A stretch of DNA of 64,000 nucleotides from Garcia nutans. Its lineage: Eukaryota > Streptophyta > Magnoliopsida > Malpighiales > Euphorbiaceae. The notes below the pieces were generated by a model. The model was not told where the DNA came from. It worked only from the letters and a program-made list of their open reading frames with translations, and ran no database searches. Position 1 is the stretch's first letter; the number at the start of each line of letters is the position of its first letter. This document shows, piece by piece, positions 1 to 11,014 of the stretch. The stretch is taken from assembly GCA_947685225.1 (NCBI GenBank), contig CANTUV010000024.1, positions 58,308,001 through 58,372,000 of the forward strand, given 5' to 3'. The position numbers and the translations under genes are program-made.

Positions 1-39
1 TTGGTTTTGTTTTCACATTTATCATTATCATTGACCCAA

Positions 40-270
40 CTAGGCTTCAAGGATTAGGTTCAACCAAGCTTCAAGGGGAACAAAGCATGCTAAGTATCAA
101 CCCAACTTGGCTTCAAGAACCAATCCAACCTAGCTTCAAGGGTTGTAACATCTCAATTAGGCTTCAAGGACTAGACCCAACCAAGCTTCAAGGGGAGTAA
201 AACATGTTAAACTTCAACCCAACTTGGCTTCAAGGATCAAGCCCAACCTAACTTCAAGAGATTGTTACTA
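40..270 (-). repeat. CTTGAAG-type tandem cassette in LARD 3' LTR
   Basis: Irregular tandem repeats of about 30-40 bp, each holding a form of AACTTGGCTTCAAGG or AACCAAGCTTCAAGG (minus strand CCTTGAAGC). It sits between the conserved GGCATGCC block and the AACTCTGA block of the LTR. The second copy is at 6352-6580. Confidence 0.75.
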
Positions 271-1076
271 ATATTAGGCATGCCGCCAACAACAAACTCT
301 GAGAATAGAATAACACATTAGCTACACAATTCATTGATTATTTCATCATTAATATCATTTTCAATTCTCATCATCATCTAGGCAACATGCCTTGTTTCTT
401 TCAATTGAATCATCATAGCCAATCACAATGGCTTCACATCACATTTGAGTTAACATAGCCAATCACAATGGCTTCACATCACATTTCAGTTAACATAGCC
501 AATCACAATGGCTTCACATCACATTTCAATCCACATTATAGCAATTCATCTTTTACATAAATAATCATTTACCTCATCATATCCTTTACATGTCATATTC
601 CATCATTGATATATATATATATATACAACATCAATTACATTAACTAGGTAAACATATCTTTCACATCATTATAAATTGCATTATACATACCTTTTTGGAT
701 GATCCTCATCTCTTTCACCCTCAAGAGTTACTCCCACCAAGCTATCCATAATCAATCACTTCATCCTCTTTTTCACATTTTACATATAGCCTCATTGATG
801 TATATATATATACAACATCAATTACATTAACTAGGCAAACATATCATTCAAAGTGCATAACATAACATTGCTAAATCTCAACAATGCAATTAGGGCAAAA
901 CACAATTGATATGATTCATAGCTTTATGATCTTCCACATTCCTTTGATTAGATCATTCTTGTGTTTAAAACATATTTATAATGTTCATGTTTAAGTTTAG
1001 AAACAATGGAACCTTTGAAGAATCAAAACAATGTAAAAAGAAACAAAGTATAAAGCAATATGTAATTCATTTGTAG

Positions 1077-1297
1077 GACACGCCCAACCCATTTGATGGA
1101 ACACGCCCGTGTCACTAACAACAAAAGAGGCAGTAGCCAATTCAAACAATTGACACGCCCAGCACCTTTGATGGACACGCCCGTGTCACTAACAACAAAA
1201 GAGGCAGTAGCCAATTCAAACAATTGACACGCCCAACTCAATTGATGAACACGCCCGTGTCTCTTCAATGCCTATGGCCGTGTCACCCATAACCAAA
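1077..1297 (-). repeat. 74-75-bp tandem repeat with GACACGCCC/GGGCGTGTC arms
   Basis: Units begin with GACACGCCC at 1077, 1152 and 1226 (spacing 75 and 74 bp), the last incomplete. Each contains ACACGCCCGTGTC and, in the full units, a GAGGCAGTAGCCAATT segment. This is the LARD version of the GACACGGCC palindrome cluster found in every LTR of the window. Confidence 0.85.
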
Positions 1298-1873
1298 ACC
1301 AATTCTCTTCTAATTGCACTCAAACACAATATTCATCATATAACATGCTTCAAATGAATATAATCAATGTTTTAAACACATATTCATCACAAGTATTACT
1401 TCACAACACATTAATATAACAATTAAACACATCTCAACTCAAAACCCTAAAATCAACATCTCCACCATTTCCAACAACAACCACTAATTAAACTCATAAC
1501 TTAAAATCAATTTAACACTTGAACACACAACACAACACATCTCAAATCCACCAAATTACAAAATCATCAAACCTTACTTCACTTCCAACACAACTTCCAA
1601 TTAAGTAAAGAAAACAAGAGAATACTTACCATCTTTCCAACAAAACCAACACCAATCCAATCCTTTAGCTTGTAATCAATTTCAATACTTGTAAACACAT
1701 ATATAACACACTAAATCATGAAATCAATCCATCACAACCTATCTCAAACCTTAACAAGGGAAAACAAGTAAGTACTTACCTCAATTGATGAATTCCACCA
1801 AATCTCCACTTAATCCTTTGATTCTTCCTTCAATTCTCTTAAAACCCTAAGGTTTTGGTGAAGATCAACTCAT

Positions 1874-1984
1874 CTCTCTACCTCTCTCTCTCTCTCTCTC
1901 GTGCAAGAACCAAAAGGAGAAGAAGAAGAAGAAGAAGAGAATATCTTCATTTCTTTTTCCTCTTCCACGATAGCCACATATATG

Positions 1985-2017
<33 letters not shown>
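1874..2017. repeat. Simple-sequence cluster (CT)n, (GAA)n, (ATA)n
   Basis: Three microsatellites follow each other in the LTR: CT repeats near 1880-1900, GAA repeats near 1916-1940 and ATA repeats near 1988-2016. The same three lie near 8190-8322 in the other LTR with a shorter ATA tract, so these are fast-changing positions to skip when dating the LTR pair. Confidence 0.85.
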
Positions 2018-2342
2018 TAATTACTAATTACCAAAAATCCTCCACCAAGCATTTCATTTCAAGCAATTACTCATATATCCCTTATCACTTAACTTAGCTT
2101 TTGTCTCTTATGAACCCAATTAAGTAATTCCACATGCCATAAAAAATATCTCCTCTTGCATTGACTCTTTCTCTTTGACCATTTTATATGTTATATATAT
2201 CACCATATACACAACATATAAACTTGTCTCTAAACCCTAAATTTCCCCAAAACACATATACATATATGTTCTTTTCTCAATTTAAACCAACAACAATAAC
2301 AACAACATACAAAACTTCTGGGGCATGCATCGGGATATTACA

Positions 2343-2356
2343 ATTCTCTCCCCCTT
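2343..2356 (-). promoter_or_regulatory. Polypurine tract of the LARD-like element
   Basis: The minus strand reads AAGGGGGAGAGAAT directly against the 3' LTR, preceded by TTTCGAGGACGAAATT, the pattern also seen in the two long coding elements. It would prime plus-strand DNA synthesis during reverse transcription. Confidence 0.85.
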
Positions 2357-5300
2357 AAATAATTTCGTCCTCGAAATTATCAATACCGTAACGATTCATT
2401 CTTAACAAAATACTATCTCAACTTTCATATGAAGTTAATTATATGCTCAAGTCATAGTGTCATCAAATCATATAATTTTAACTCTTCCCTTTCAAATCAA
2501 CCGCCTTCTTTAAATTTCATAACTCATCATTCTATATGATTAGATATCTTATTACTTTCTTGATCAAACATTCAAAAGAACTCATTACATCTTTTATCAA
2601 TGTCTTTATACAAGAATTAGATCATTATATAATACACTTATACTTCATCCAATCTTTATATTCAATATATTCTATTCCTTCACTTCTTTGTAATTACTCT
2701 TTTAATTTTATCCTTAAAAATCATTGGTTTATATTTTAGCATTAATTATCCCGTCATTACAATCACCGTCTAAATAGACATTTATCAAACCTCAATGGAT
2801 AACAAAATCTTTATTTTTCACAAATGGAGTTATTTCTTTAGCACGCTTTTTATTTAAATTACATCTTAATACATTACCTTTCAACTTATTTCATAAATAA
2901 TCAATCTTTTCCTTTTTTATCATGATTTATAACTATTATAACTCCCTTTATTCACGTTCACTCACACTTTGAAATTTACATCATATACTTTATCATGCAA
3001 ACAATTATACTCTTAACACAACTATACATGTCAAATCTCAATAATGATTCATAATCTTAGCCAATTCAGATCCATTGATCTATTTATCACAATATATCCA
3101 CGTTCCAATCTTGCTCAATTCCAACCAACAATTTATTTATTCAAACTTATCATAAAATTTCACAATATTCATATATGTATTTATATAACTTAATTCCATT
3201 AGGGTAAACTTACATTCAATTCCTGATCTCTTCCGATCTATATTCAATCAAATTATCATGATAACCAATCACTTCAAATTATCTTAATATAATTTCCAAC
3301 CAATTCTCATAAAAATTTTATACCATATTTACTATCTATAGCTCATTCACTTAAACCTCAAATTTATTCATTTATTCATCACATATCATAAACATGTTTA
3401 GTATAACTTTCAATCACATTTGTATTTCTCCCTTTTTAACATCTCCTCACATTTCATTTCTTTGTTATACTTATTTTGATTACCTCTTTGCCATAATATT
3501 CATAACTCGAGACATTTCCATAATTTCCTTTTCTCTCTTAACTATCATAAATATAACCAAATGCTTAACATCAAATTGATAAGATACAACTTTATCCATC
3601 ATAACGTTTAACTATACTTTTCATCATAATTTCAATCTCATCAAATCTGTATTACAATCATTATATCTAAGACCCAAATCCATGGATAACAAATTAATCA
3701 AACAAATATACCGAACAAAACACATGGCTTAAGAGGTTAATATTCAAGCCTGGAACTCTCGAATCAATTCTGTTCTTTCACAATTTTATTCTCAATTTAC
3801 AAATACAAGACTAAGGTGTATCTCAAGAATTACATATTTCTTCTTTACACTATTGCTATAACAAAAGTTAATACATTCCAACTCCATTTCAAACCACTTT
3901 GCACTCGATTATAATGTCTATCTCAACTTAATTCACGTTTCAACAATATTACTATATACATATTTAACCATATGTAATTTCTATAAAATTTCTTTTCGTC
4001 ACTTCATTTCGAATCCATTTACAATCTCTTATAATATATAATTACATGAAATTTCCATATGTGAGCACTTTAGAACTCTAAATATCATATGATCATCAAA
4101 TTCAATGCTCACTATAACAATTTTCACTGTCCAATATTATTCAAGTCCATTCTATACTCACTTCCATCTCATAATCCATTCCGCTTTACATAGTTCAAAA
4201 CCTAATATCTCTTAGGTCCACTAATACATATTGCATCATTTCCATATCACTTATTCCATAATTATACCACATACATATTCATAGGTCACCTTCATAATGT
4301 GATTCACACATTTGTTTATATATCATAATTTCATTCATATTGAAAATCAATTCACATATCATATACATGTATACCCTTACTTGGATATTCTTATTTTATG
4401 TTTCTTTTTCACACATTCAATACAAATTTAATGTTTATCACTTTCCACTAAGACTTTAACTTTCCAATTTACTACTTTGCTTAAACTTCAATTTGCCAAA
4501 CTCATCTTTTCTTAATATCACTTTAGAAACATCTTATGTATATATATCACAAAGCAAAGTCAAAACATATAATTTCTCCAATTATTAAGCTCATTTCAGA
4601 AATCTCAAATATCACATATTACCATCATTACTATGAGCTTTCACAATATCCCAGCATCTCACATTTCTAACGTTGCATTCACAATGTTTACATTAAAATA
4701 ACAATATCAACTTATTCTTACTTAACCAATCTCATCTCTTTTCCTTTAAACAAAACCTTAACTTTATATATGTACATACTTCAAACTTTAGATAGTCATA
4801 CTTTGTCTATAATAACCAACTCATTCAATATCCCACCATTCTTTCCTCATTTTTGTAACATATCTTTCAATAATAACAATCCAGCAATATTTCCTTTGTC
4901 TATTAACCCCAACATAAACCTTAATATATAGAGGTTCAAAGTGTAGAAGAAAGAGTACATACTCTTATCTTAATTTGTTTTCAACTCATTTTCAAGTCTA
5001 TTCTCTTTATGTTTGAATTCATATTATGTCCCACATCATATTACTCATAAACATCAACATTACACTCCATATTGCACACAACATGACATTTCCATATGCA
5101 TCATCAATATACATATATCACATTACATTTCACAATTAGTTTCTCATAATCAATTAGGCACTATGCCTCAATTATAATTCATTTCCAACATTATTGCCAA
5201 CAATCATGGTTTCTTATCACATCAAAATGGTATACACATATATCATTAATTATGTTAAACATCTCATATAACACAAATATTCTACAATTCATATAATGCC

Positions 5301-5437
5301 ACATCCGAGACCAACCTAGGTGTCAATGCATATGCATGTATTACCAATTGCATTTCAAAACTCTTCTTTTTGGTTCATTTTATGCGTTTCAAAACTTTTT
5401 CTTTTAATTTCACTTAGGCCGAGAATCTCGAACCTAA

Positions 5438-5449
5438 GCTCTGATACCA
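5438..5449 (-). promoter_or_regulatory. Primer binding site (initiator Met tRNA)
   Basis: The plus strand shows GCTCTGATACCA, so the element strand reads TGGTATCAGAGC, the complement of the plant initiator tRNA-Met 3' end. It lies 7 bp inside the 5' LTR boundary (5457), the same spacing as in the coding elements. Confidence 0.93.
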
Positions 5450-5812
5450 AAATAATTGTAACACCCCGATACTCCATATAAGTACTACACATATACCTGG
5501 TATACGTACAGTAAATATATAAAGTATAAAGATGTCACATTTCGTTACAATTTAAAAACCTGTAACATAGCTCAAACCACAATACATTAATTTAAAGAAC
5601 ATTTACAAAATCGATATACTTTTAATGATCTTATAAATATACAATAATCTTATCTTTCTCGAAACATCATTTATACAAATGATTACATTCTTGATAAAAA
5701 AATACATCATAATTAAATTATACATGTATGCATCACCCTCTAGTTGGTCTCGACAAACTCTTACTCTTCTCGTGGCATGACGCAAGACTTTATATCTTTC
5801 ATCTGGTCACCT

Positions 5813-5849
5813 GCGCGATCAAACAACCGCGCTAAGCCCGAGAGCTTAG
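5813..5849 (-). promoter_or_regulatory. Paired stem-loops in LARD 5' LTR
   Basis: On the element strand CTAAGC...GCTTAG encloses TCTCGG, followed at once by GCGCG...CGCGC and then CAGGTGAC. This is one of nine copies of the module in the window. An RNA role such as packaging, dimerisation or splicing control is inference. Confidence 0.6.
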
Positions 5850-6351
5850 TCGTACAAATATATAATATACACATACATTATAATAATATTAGCATATAAT
5901 GATATATCAATTCCATGTAACTTTAGCTTATCATATCTTTTCTTTTAGATTGTACCTTTCATATATCTCAACTAAATCATATTTCAATACCCACATTCCA
6001 CAACATACTTCATAACATTATTTTATTCACCATTTACCAATCATGAATAATATTTCCAGCAAGGCAATCATTAACACCAACCACAATCCATCACCAATAC
6101 TCACAATCAACATATCAATGCATACACATTACATATCATACCTCATAACATTGTTTAATTCACAATTCACCAATCATAAGTCACATTGTCAACAAAGTCA
6201 ATCATAGATCTCATTATTCATCTAATTCAACATTTGTATATCACATGGACATCAAAGACAGACTCGGGCCCAACAGACACTAATATGCTATTCTATTTTC
6301 AGAGTTAATGCTTTGGTTTTGTTTTCACATTTATCATTATCATTGACCCAA

Positions 6352-6580
6352 CTAGGCTTCAAGGATTAGGTTCAACCAAGCTTCAAGGGGAACAAAGCAT
6401 GCTAAGTATCAACCCAACTTGGCTTCAAGAACCAATCCAACCTAGCTTCAAGGGTTGTAACATCTCAATTAGGCTTCAAGGACTAGACCCAACCAAGCTT
6501 CAAGGGGAGTAAAACATGTTAAACTTCAACCCAACTTGGCTTCAAGGATCAAGCCCAACCTAACTTCAAGAGATTGTTAC
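6352..6580 (-). repeat. CTTGAAG-type tandem cassette in LARD 5' LTR
   Basis: Second copy of the cassette at 40-270, in the same place relative to the GGCATGCC and AACTCTGA landmarks. Confidence 0.75.
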
Positions 6581-7390
6581 TAATATTAGGCATGCCGCCA
6601 ACAACAAACTCTGAGAATAGAATAACACATTAGCTACACAATTCATTGATTATTTCATCATTAATATCATTTTCAATTCTCATCATCATCTAGGCAACAT
6701 GCCTTGTTTCTTTCAATTGAATCATCATAGCCAATCACAATGGCTTCACATCACATTTGAGTTAACATAGCCAATCACAATGGCTTCACATCACATTTCA
6801 GTTAACATAGCCAATCACAATGGCTTCACATCACATTTCAATCCACATTATAGCAATTCATCTTTTACATACATAATCATTTACCTCATCATATCCTTTA
6901 CATGTCATATTCCATCATTGATATATATATATATATATATACAACATCAATTACATTAACTAGGTAAACATATCATTCACATCATTATAAATTGCATTAT
7001 ACATACCTTTTTGGATGATCCTCATCTCTTTCACCCTCAAGAGTTACTCCCACCAAGCTATCCATAATCAATCACTTCATCCTCTTTTTCACATTTTACA
7101 TATAGCCTCATTGATGTATATATATACAACATCAATTACATTAACTAGGCAAACATATCATTCAAAGTGCATAACATAACATTGCTAAATCTCAACAATG
7201 CAATTAGGGCAAAACACAATTGATATGATTCATAGCTTTATGATCTTCCACATTCATTTGATTAGATCATTCTTGTGTTTAAAACATATTTATAATGTTC
7301 ATGTTTAAGTTTAGAAACAATGGAACCTTTGAAGAATCAAAACAATGTAAAAAGAAACAAAGTATAAAGCAATATGTAATTCATTTGTAG

Positions 7391-7606
7391 GACACGCCCA
7401 ACCCATTTGATGGAACACGCCCGTGTCACTAACAACAAAAGAGGCAGTAGCCAATTCAAACAATTGACACGCCCAGCACCTTTGATGGACACGCCCGTGT
7501 CACTAACAACAAAAGAGGCAGTAGCCAATTCAAACAATTGACACGCCCAACTCAATTGATGAACACGCCCGTGTCTCTTCAATGCCTATGGCCGTGTCAC
7601 CCATAA
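7391..7606 (-). repeat. 74-75-bp GACACGCCC tandem repeat, second copy
   Basis: Unit starts at 7391, 7466 and 7540, matching the spacing at 1077-1297. The repeat predates this insertion because both LTRs carry it. Confidence 0.85.
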
Positions 7607-10019
7607 CCAAAACCAATTCTCTTCTAATTGCACTCAAACACAATATTCATCATATAGCATGCTTCAAATGAATATAATCAATGTTTTAAACACATATTCA
7701 TCACAAGAATTACTTCACAACACATTAATATAACAATTAAACACATCTCAACTCAAAACCCTAAAATCAACATCTCCACCATTTCCAACAACAACCACTA
7801 ATTAAACTCATAACTTAAAATCAATTTAACACTTGAACACACAACACAACACATCTCAAATCCACCAAATTACAAAATCATCAAACCTTACTTCACTTCC
7901 AACACAACTTCCAATTAAGTAAAGAAAACAAGAGAATACTTACCATCTTTCCAACAAAACCAACACCAATCCAATCCTTTAGCTTGTAATCAATTTCAAT
8001 ACTTGTAAACACATATATAACACACTAAATCATGAAATCAATCCATCACAACCTATCTCAAACCTTAACAAGGGAAAACAAGTAAGTACTTACCTCAATT
8101 GATGAATTCCACCAAATCTCCACTTAATCCTTTGATTCTTCCTTCAATTCTCTTAAAACCCTAAGGTTTTGGTGAAGATCAACTCATCTCTCTAACTCTC
8201 TCTCTCTCTCTCTCGTGCAAGAACCAAAAGGAGAAGAAGAAGAAGAAGAAGAGAATATCTTCATTTCTTTTTCCTCTTCCACGATAGCCACATATATGTA
8301 TATAATAATAATAATAATAATATAATTACTAATTACCAAAAATCCTCCACCAAGCATTTCATTTCAAGCAATTACTCATATATCCCTTATCACTTAACTT
8401 AGCTTTTGTCTCTTATGAACCCAATTAAGTAATTCCACATGCCATAAAAAATATCTCCTCTTGCATTGACTCTTTCTCTTTGACCATTTTATATGTTATA
8501 TATATCACCATATACACAACATATAAACTTGTCTCTAAACCCTAAATTTCCCCAAAACACATATACATATATGTTCTTTTCTCAAGTTAAACCAACAACA
8601 ATAACAACAACAACAACAACATACAAAACTTCTGGGGCATGCATCGGGATATTACAGTTGGAGTATGTTTGATTTAATTAGGTTGGTGTTGGTGATTGAA
8701 GAGCAAGAGTTGTGTTTAGTGGAATTTCTTTCTGTTTTACAACTAGTAAAGGCTGTGACTTGTATGATTTTTAATTAAATATAGAAAAATGTTCCTGAAG
8801 TGAATTTTTGATATGTTGTGCCTATATGAGTCTAGAATGACTGAAAAATATGTTGATTTGATTTTGGAATGGTTATGATTTTGGAAAGATTATTTTTATT
8901 AGACCTGTTCCAGCAGGTACCTTAACTGAGACAGCTATATTTCGGGATTTTTAATAAAATGTAGAAAAATTATATTCAATTGAATTTTGGATATGTTGAT
9001 TAATGAGTCTAGTATTTGAGAAAAATAATTTGGAACCAAGTTGATTGAATTTAATTTATGGAATTCACAATGTTTAGAACTGCTGCCAGGATGCAGGGCA
9101 ATTGGGGCAGTCTGCTTGGGTGAACTATTTGACCAAGATTTTGTGTTCAGTTTGATCTGAAATTTTAAAGGAATAATTTTAAGATGTAAAATTAAGTTCT
9201 GTAAAAATTTTAGAGTTTTTAGTCAAGTATATTATTTTATACAAATATTCAAAATAAGGATAAAATTTAGTCTAAAACCAGAATTTACTATTCATATGGT
9301 AATTTTGCTAATATTCCTTTTGGATTAGGTTGTGAAGAGGTTGAATTGCCCTAATCTAAGTGTTGAGGATTCTTGGAAGAGTAGGTGTATAGAGTGGTGT
9401 AAGTTGGTTTTAAGGTAAGTACAATGTTTATATGATTGCACTTATTTACATGAATTAAGACTTAACACATTTGTTTGTAAATGTGTTAAGTGAATTACTA
9501 TATTGTCAATATAATTTGATTAAGGTTATGATTGGATGATGTGAAAGATATGAAGATCATTCAAATAGGTATGTACAATGCAATTTGTTATGATAAATAT
9601 TGTAATGATGAATTGTGCTAATGTGTTTTGAGAAATGATGAAATGTATTGTAATTGTGGTTGGTAATAATGATTAAAATGAAATAAATAGACATGTTGAT
9701 TATATGATGATGAATTTAAGATATATGCTCAATATAATTGTTTATGTATACTTGAATGATGAAGTGCTATAATGTGAATTGAAATATGATAAGAGGTGAA
9801 GCCATTGTGATTGGCTATGATGAATCAAATGAGATGTGAAGCCATTGTGTTGGCTATGAGAATGTAAATGAATTATAATTGAGGCATGGTTGCCTGTTTT
9901 GAATATGAAATGAATTGAGAAAGAAATGTACAAAGATATAAATGAAAAGAGTTGTGTCTAATATGTTAATTCAACTTTCAGAGTTCTGGATTTGACGGCA
10001 TGCCTATAACATATGAAAT

Positions 10020-10271
10020 GTAACAGTCTAGCCGGGTTGAGGATCTCCTCAAGTTGTTGAGTTGATGGTCCAAGAGACTGGGTCTGTTACAAGTGTTAAC
10101 AGTCTAGCCGGGTTGAGGATCTCCTCAAGTTGTTGAGTTGATGGTCCAAGAGACTGGGTCTGTTACACTATATGAATTATAAATGTGAAATATATGAAAA
10201 GTAACAGTCTTGCCGGGTTGAGGATCTTCTCGATTAGTCGGGTTGATGGTCCAAGAGACTGGGTCTGTTAC
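10020..10271 (+). repeat. GTAACAG-type cassette: three copies of a 71-bp unit
   Basis: Copies lie at 10020-10090, 10097-10166 and 10201-10271. Each opens with (G)TAACAGTCT and closes with GGTCTGTTAC, so each unit has 7-bp inverted ends (GTAACAG/CTGTTAC) around a GCCGGGTTGAGGATC core. The first two are nearly identical, the third more diverged. Related units occur in both LTRs of the 53887-63952 element. Confidence 0.85.
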
Positions 10272-10707
10272 ACTATCCATGGATAGAGATATGATATATG
10301 TTGCCTACGGGCTTGATTATTGTGATTATGGATCAAAGCAGTAACTCTGAACTTTGAATAACATATTAGTGTGTTCTGGGCCAAGGTCTGTCTTGATTTT
10401 CGATGTAGTTTATGAAACGTGAAATGAATGAATAATGAAATCTATAGTTGCCTTAATTGGAAATGAAATGTTATGAAATATGTTATGTAATATGTATATT
10501 GATATGTTCCTTGTGAGTAGTAGTGATGGAATTGTGGTTGGTGTTTTTGATATGTATGCATGTATGTAATATATGAGATTAGTTGAGATATGTGTAAAGT
10601 GTAATAGAAAAGGGAAACTACGATAAGAAACTAACAGTACTTAAAGTTAGTATATGGATATACGTTAGAATTTCTGTATTGTATGTTTATATTATTCATT
10701 TGTACTA

Positions 10708-10745
10708 CTAAGCTCTCGGGCTTAGCGCGGATGTGTTAATCGCGC
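10708..10745 (+). promoter_or_regulatory. Paired stem-loops in the LTR fragment
   Basis: CTAAGC-TCTCGG-GCTTAG followed by GCGCG...CGCGC and CAGGTGAG. It matches the LARD copy in stem 1 and keeps stem 2 with a different loop. Confidence 0.6.
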
Positions 10746-11014
10746 AGGTGAGTAGATGGTAGATCTGAAGTCTTTTGTTTTACCACAAGAAGAGTAAGAG
10801 TTTGTCGAGACCAACTAGAAGGTGATGCATGCATGTAAAATTTTTTAATATTGTATATTGACTAAAATGTTTTGTTACTATATATTTGGATTGTTTTGAG
10901 AAGTAAGGATTTTTTTTTAATTATAATGAACAGTGACATTCTTATACTTTATATACTTACTGTATGTATACGAGGTATATGTATAGTACTTATATAGGGT
11001 ATGAGGGTGTTACA

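Larger units (their letters stand above)
1..2342 (-). repeat. 3' LTR of the LARD-like element (partial)
   Basis: Matches 6313-8656 almost base for base; about 860 bp of the LTR is missing because the window begins inside it. It carries the CTTGAAG-type cassette (about 40-270, seen here as CTTCAAG), a GACACGCCC tandem repeat (1077-1297), a cluster of simple repeats (1874-2017) and ends in TATTACA at 2342. Short translations across it are non-coding by-products. Confidence 0.9.
2343..5456 (-). other. Non-coding internal region of the LARD-like element
   Basis: This is 3.1 kb of very AT-rich sequence between polypurine tract and primer site. The longest open frame is under 70 codons and none resembles Gag, protease, reverse transcriptase, RNase H or integrase. 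I see no structural RNA or host gene. It may have arisen by replacement of the coding region or by extreme decay, but the intact priming sites and similar LTRs favour a long-standing non-coding element copied in trans. Confidence 0.75.
1..8656 (-). mobile_element. LARD-like non-autonomous LTR retrotransposon, cut by window start
   Basis: Positions 1-2342 and 6313-8656 are near-identical direct repeats, so they are the two LTRs of one element. The complete one starts at 5457 with TGTAACACC and both end in ATTACA. Read on the minus strand, a primer binding site lies just inside the right LTR and a polypurine tract just inside the left LTR, so the element points left. The 3.1-kb interior has no gag or pol. 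Long LTRs, good priming signals and a non-coding interior fit a LARD (large retrotransposon derivative), a class copied by proteins from a coding relative. By eye about nine substitutions plus microsatellite length changes separate the LTRs, so insertion was fairly recent. The left end and left target duplication lie outside the window. Confidence 0.85.
5457..8656 (-). repeat. 5' LTR of the LARD-like element (complete, about 3.2 kb)
   Basis: Runs from TGTAACACCCCGATACTCC to GGGATATTACA, with TG...CA ends on the element strand. Its outer end is close to the 3' end of the solo LTR at 25430-28644 and of the fragment at 8657-11014, so these three form one lineage. It contains the paired stem-loops (5813-5849), the CTTGAAG cassette (6352-6580) and the GACACGCCC tandem repeat (7391-7606). 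No protein-coding region is credible. Confidence 0.92.
8657..11014 (+). repeat. 3' portion of a plus-strand LTR (solo LTR or element remnant)
   Basis: From about 8681 it follows the solo LTR at 26010-28644 with scattered changes and ends in GGGTGTTACA at 11014, where satellite begins. It lacks roughly the first 570 bp of that LTR, and its left edge coincides exactly with the end of the LARD-like element. The simplest reading is that the LARD-like element inserted into this LTR and the missing part lies left of the window. Unlike its closest relatives it carries the GTAACAG cassette. Whether it is a solo LTR or the 3' LTR of a larger element cannot be told here. Confidence 0.8.

Noticed and set aside
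2536..3579. 60-67-codon frames in the LARD interior
   Set aside because: Very AT-rich, isoleucine- and phenylalanine-rich products expected by chance; no match to Gag or Pol motifs.
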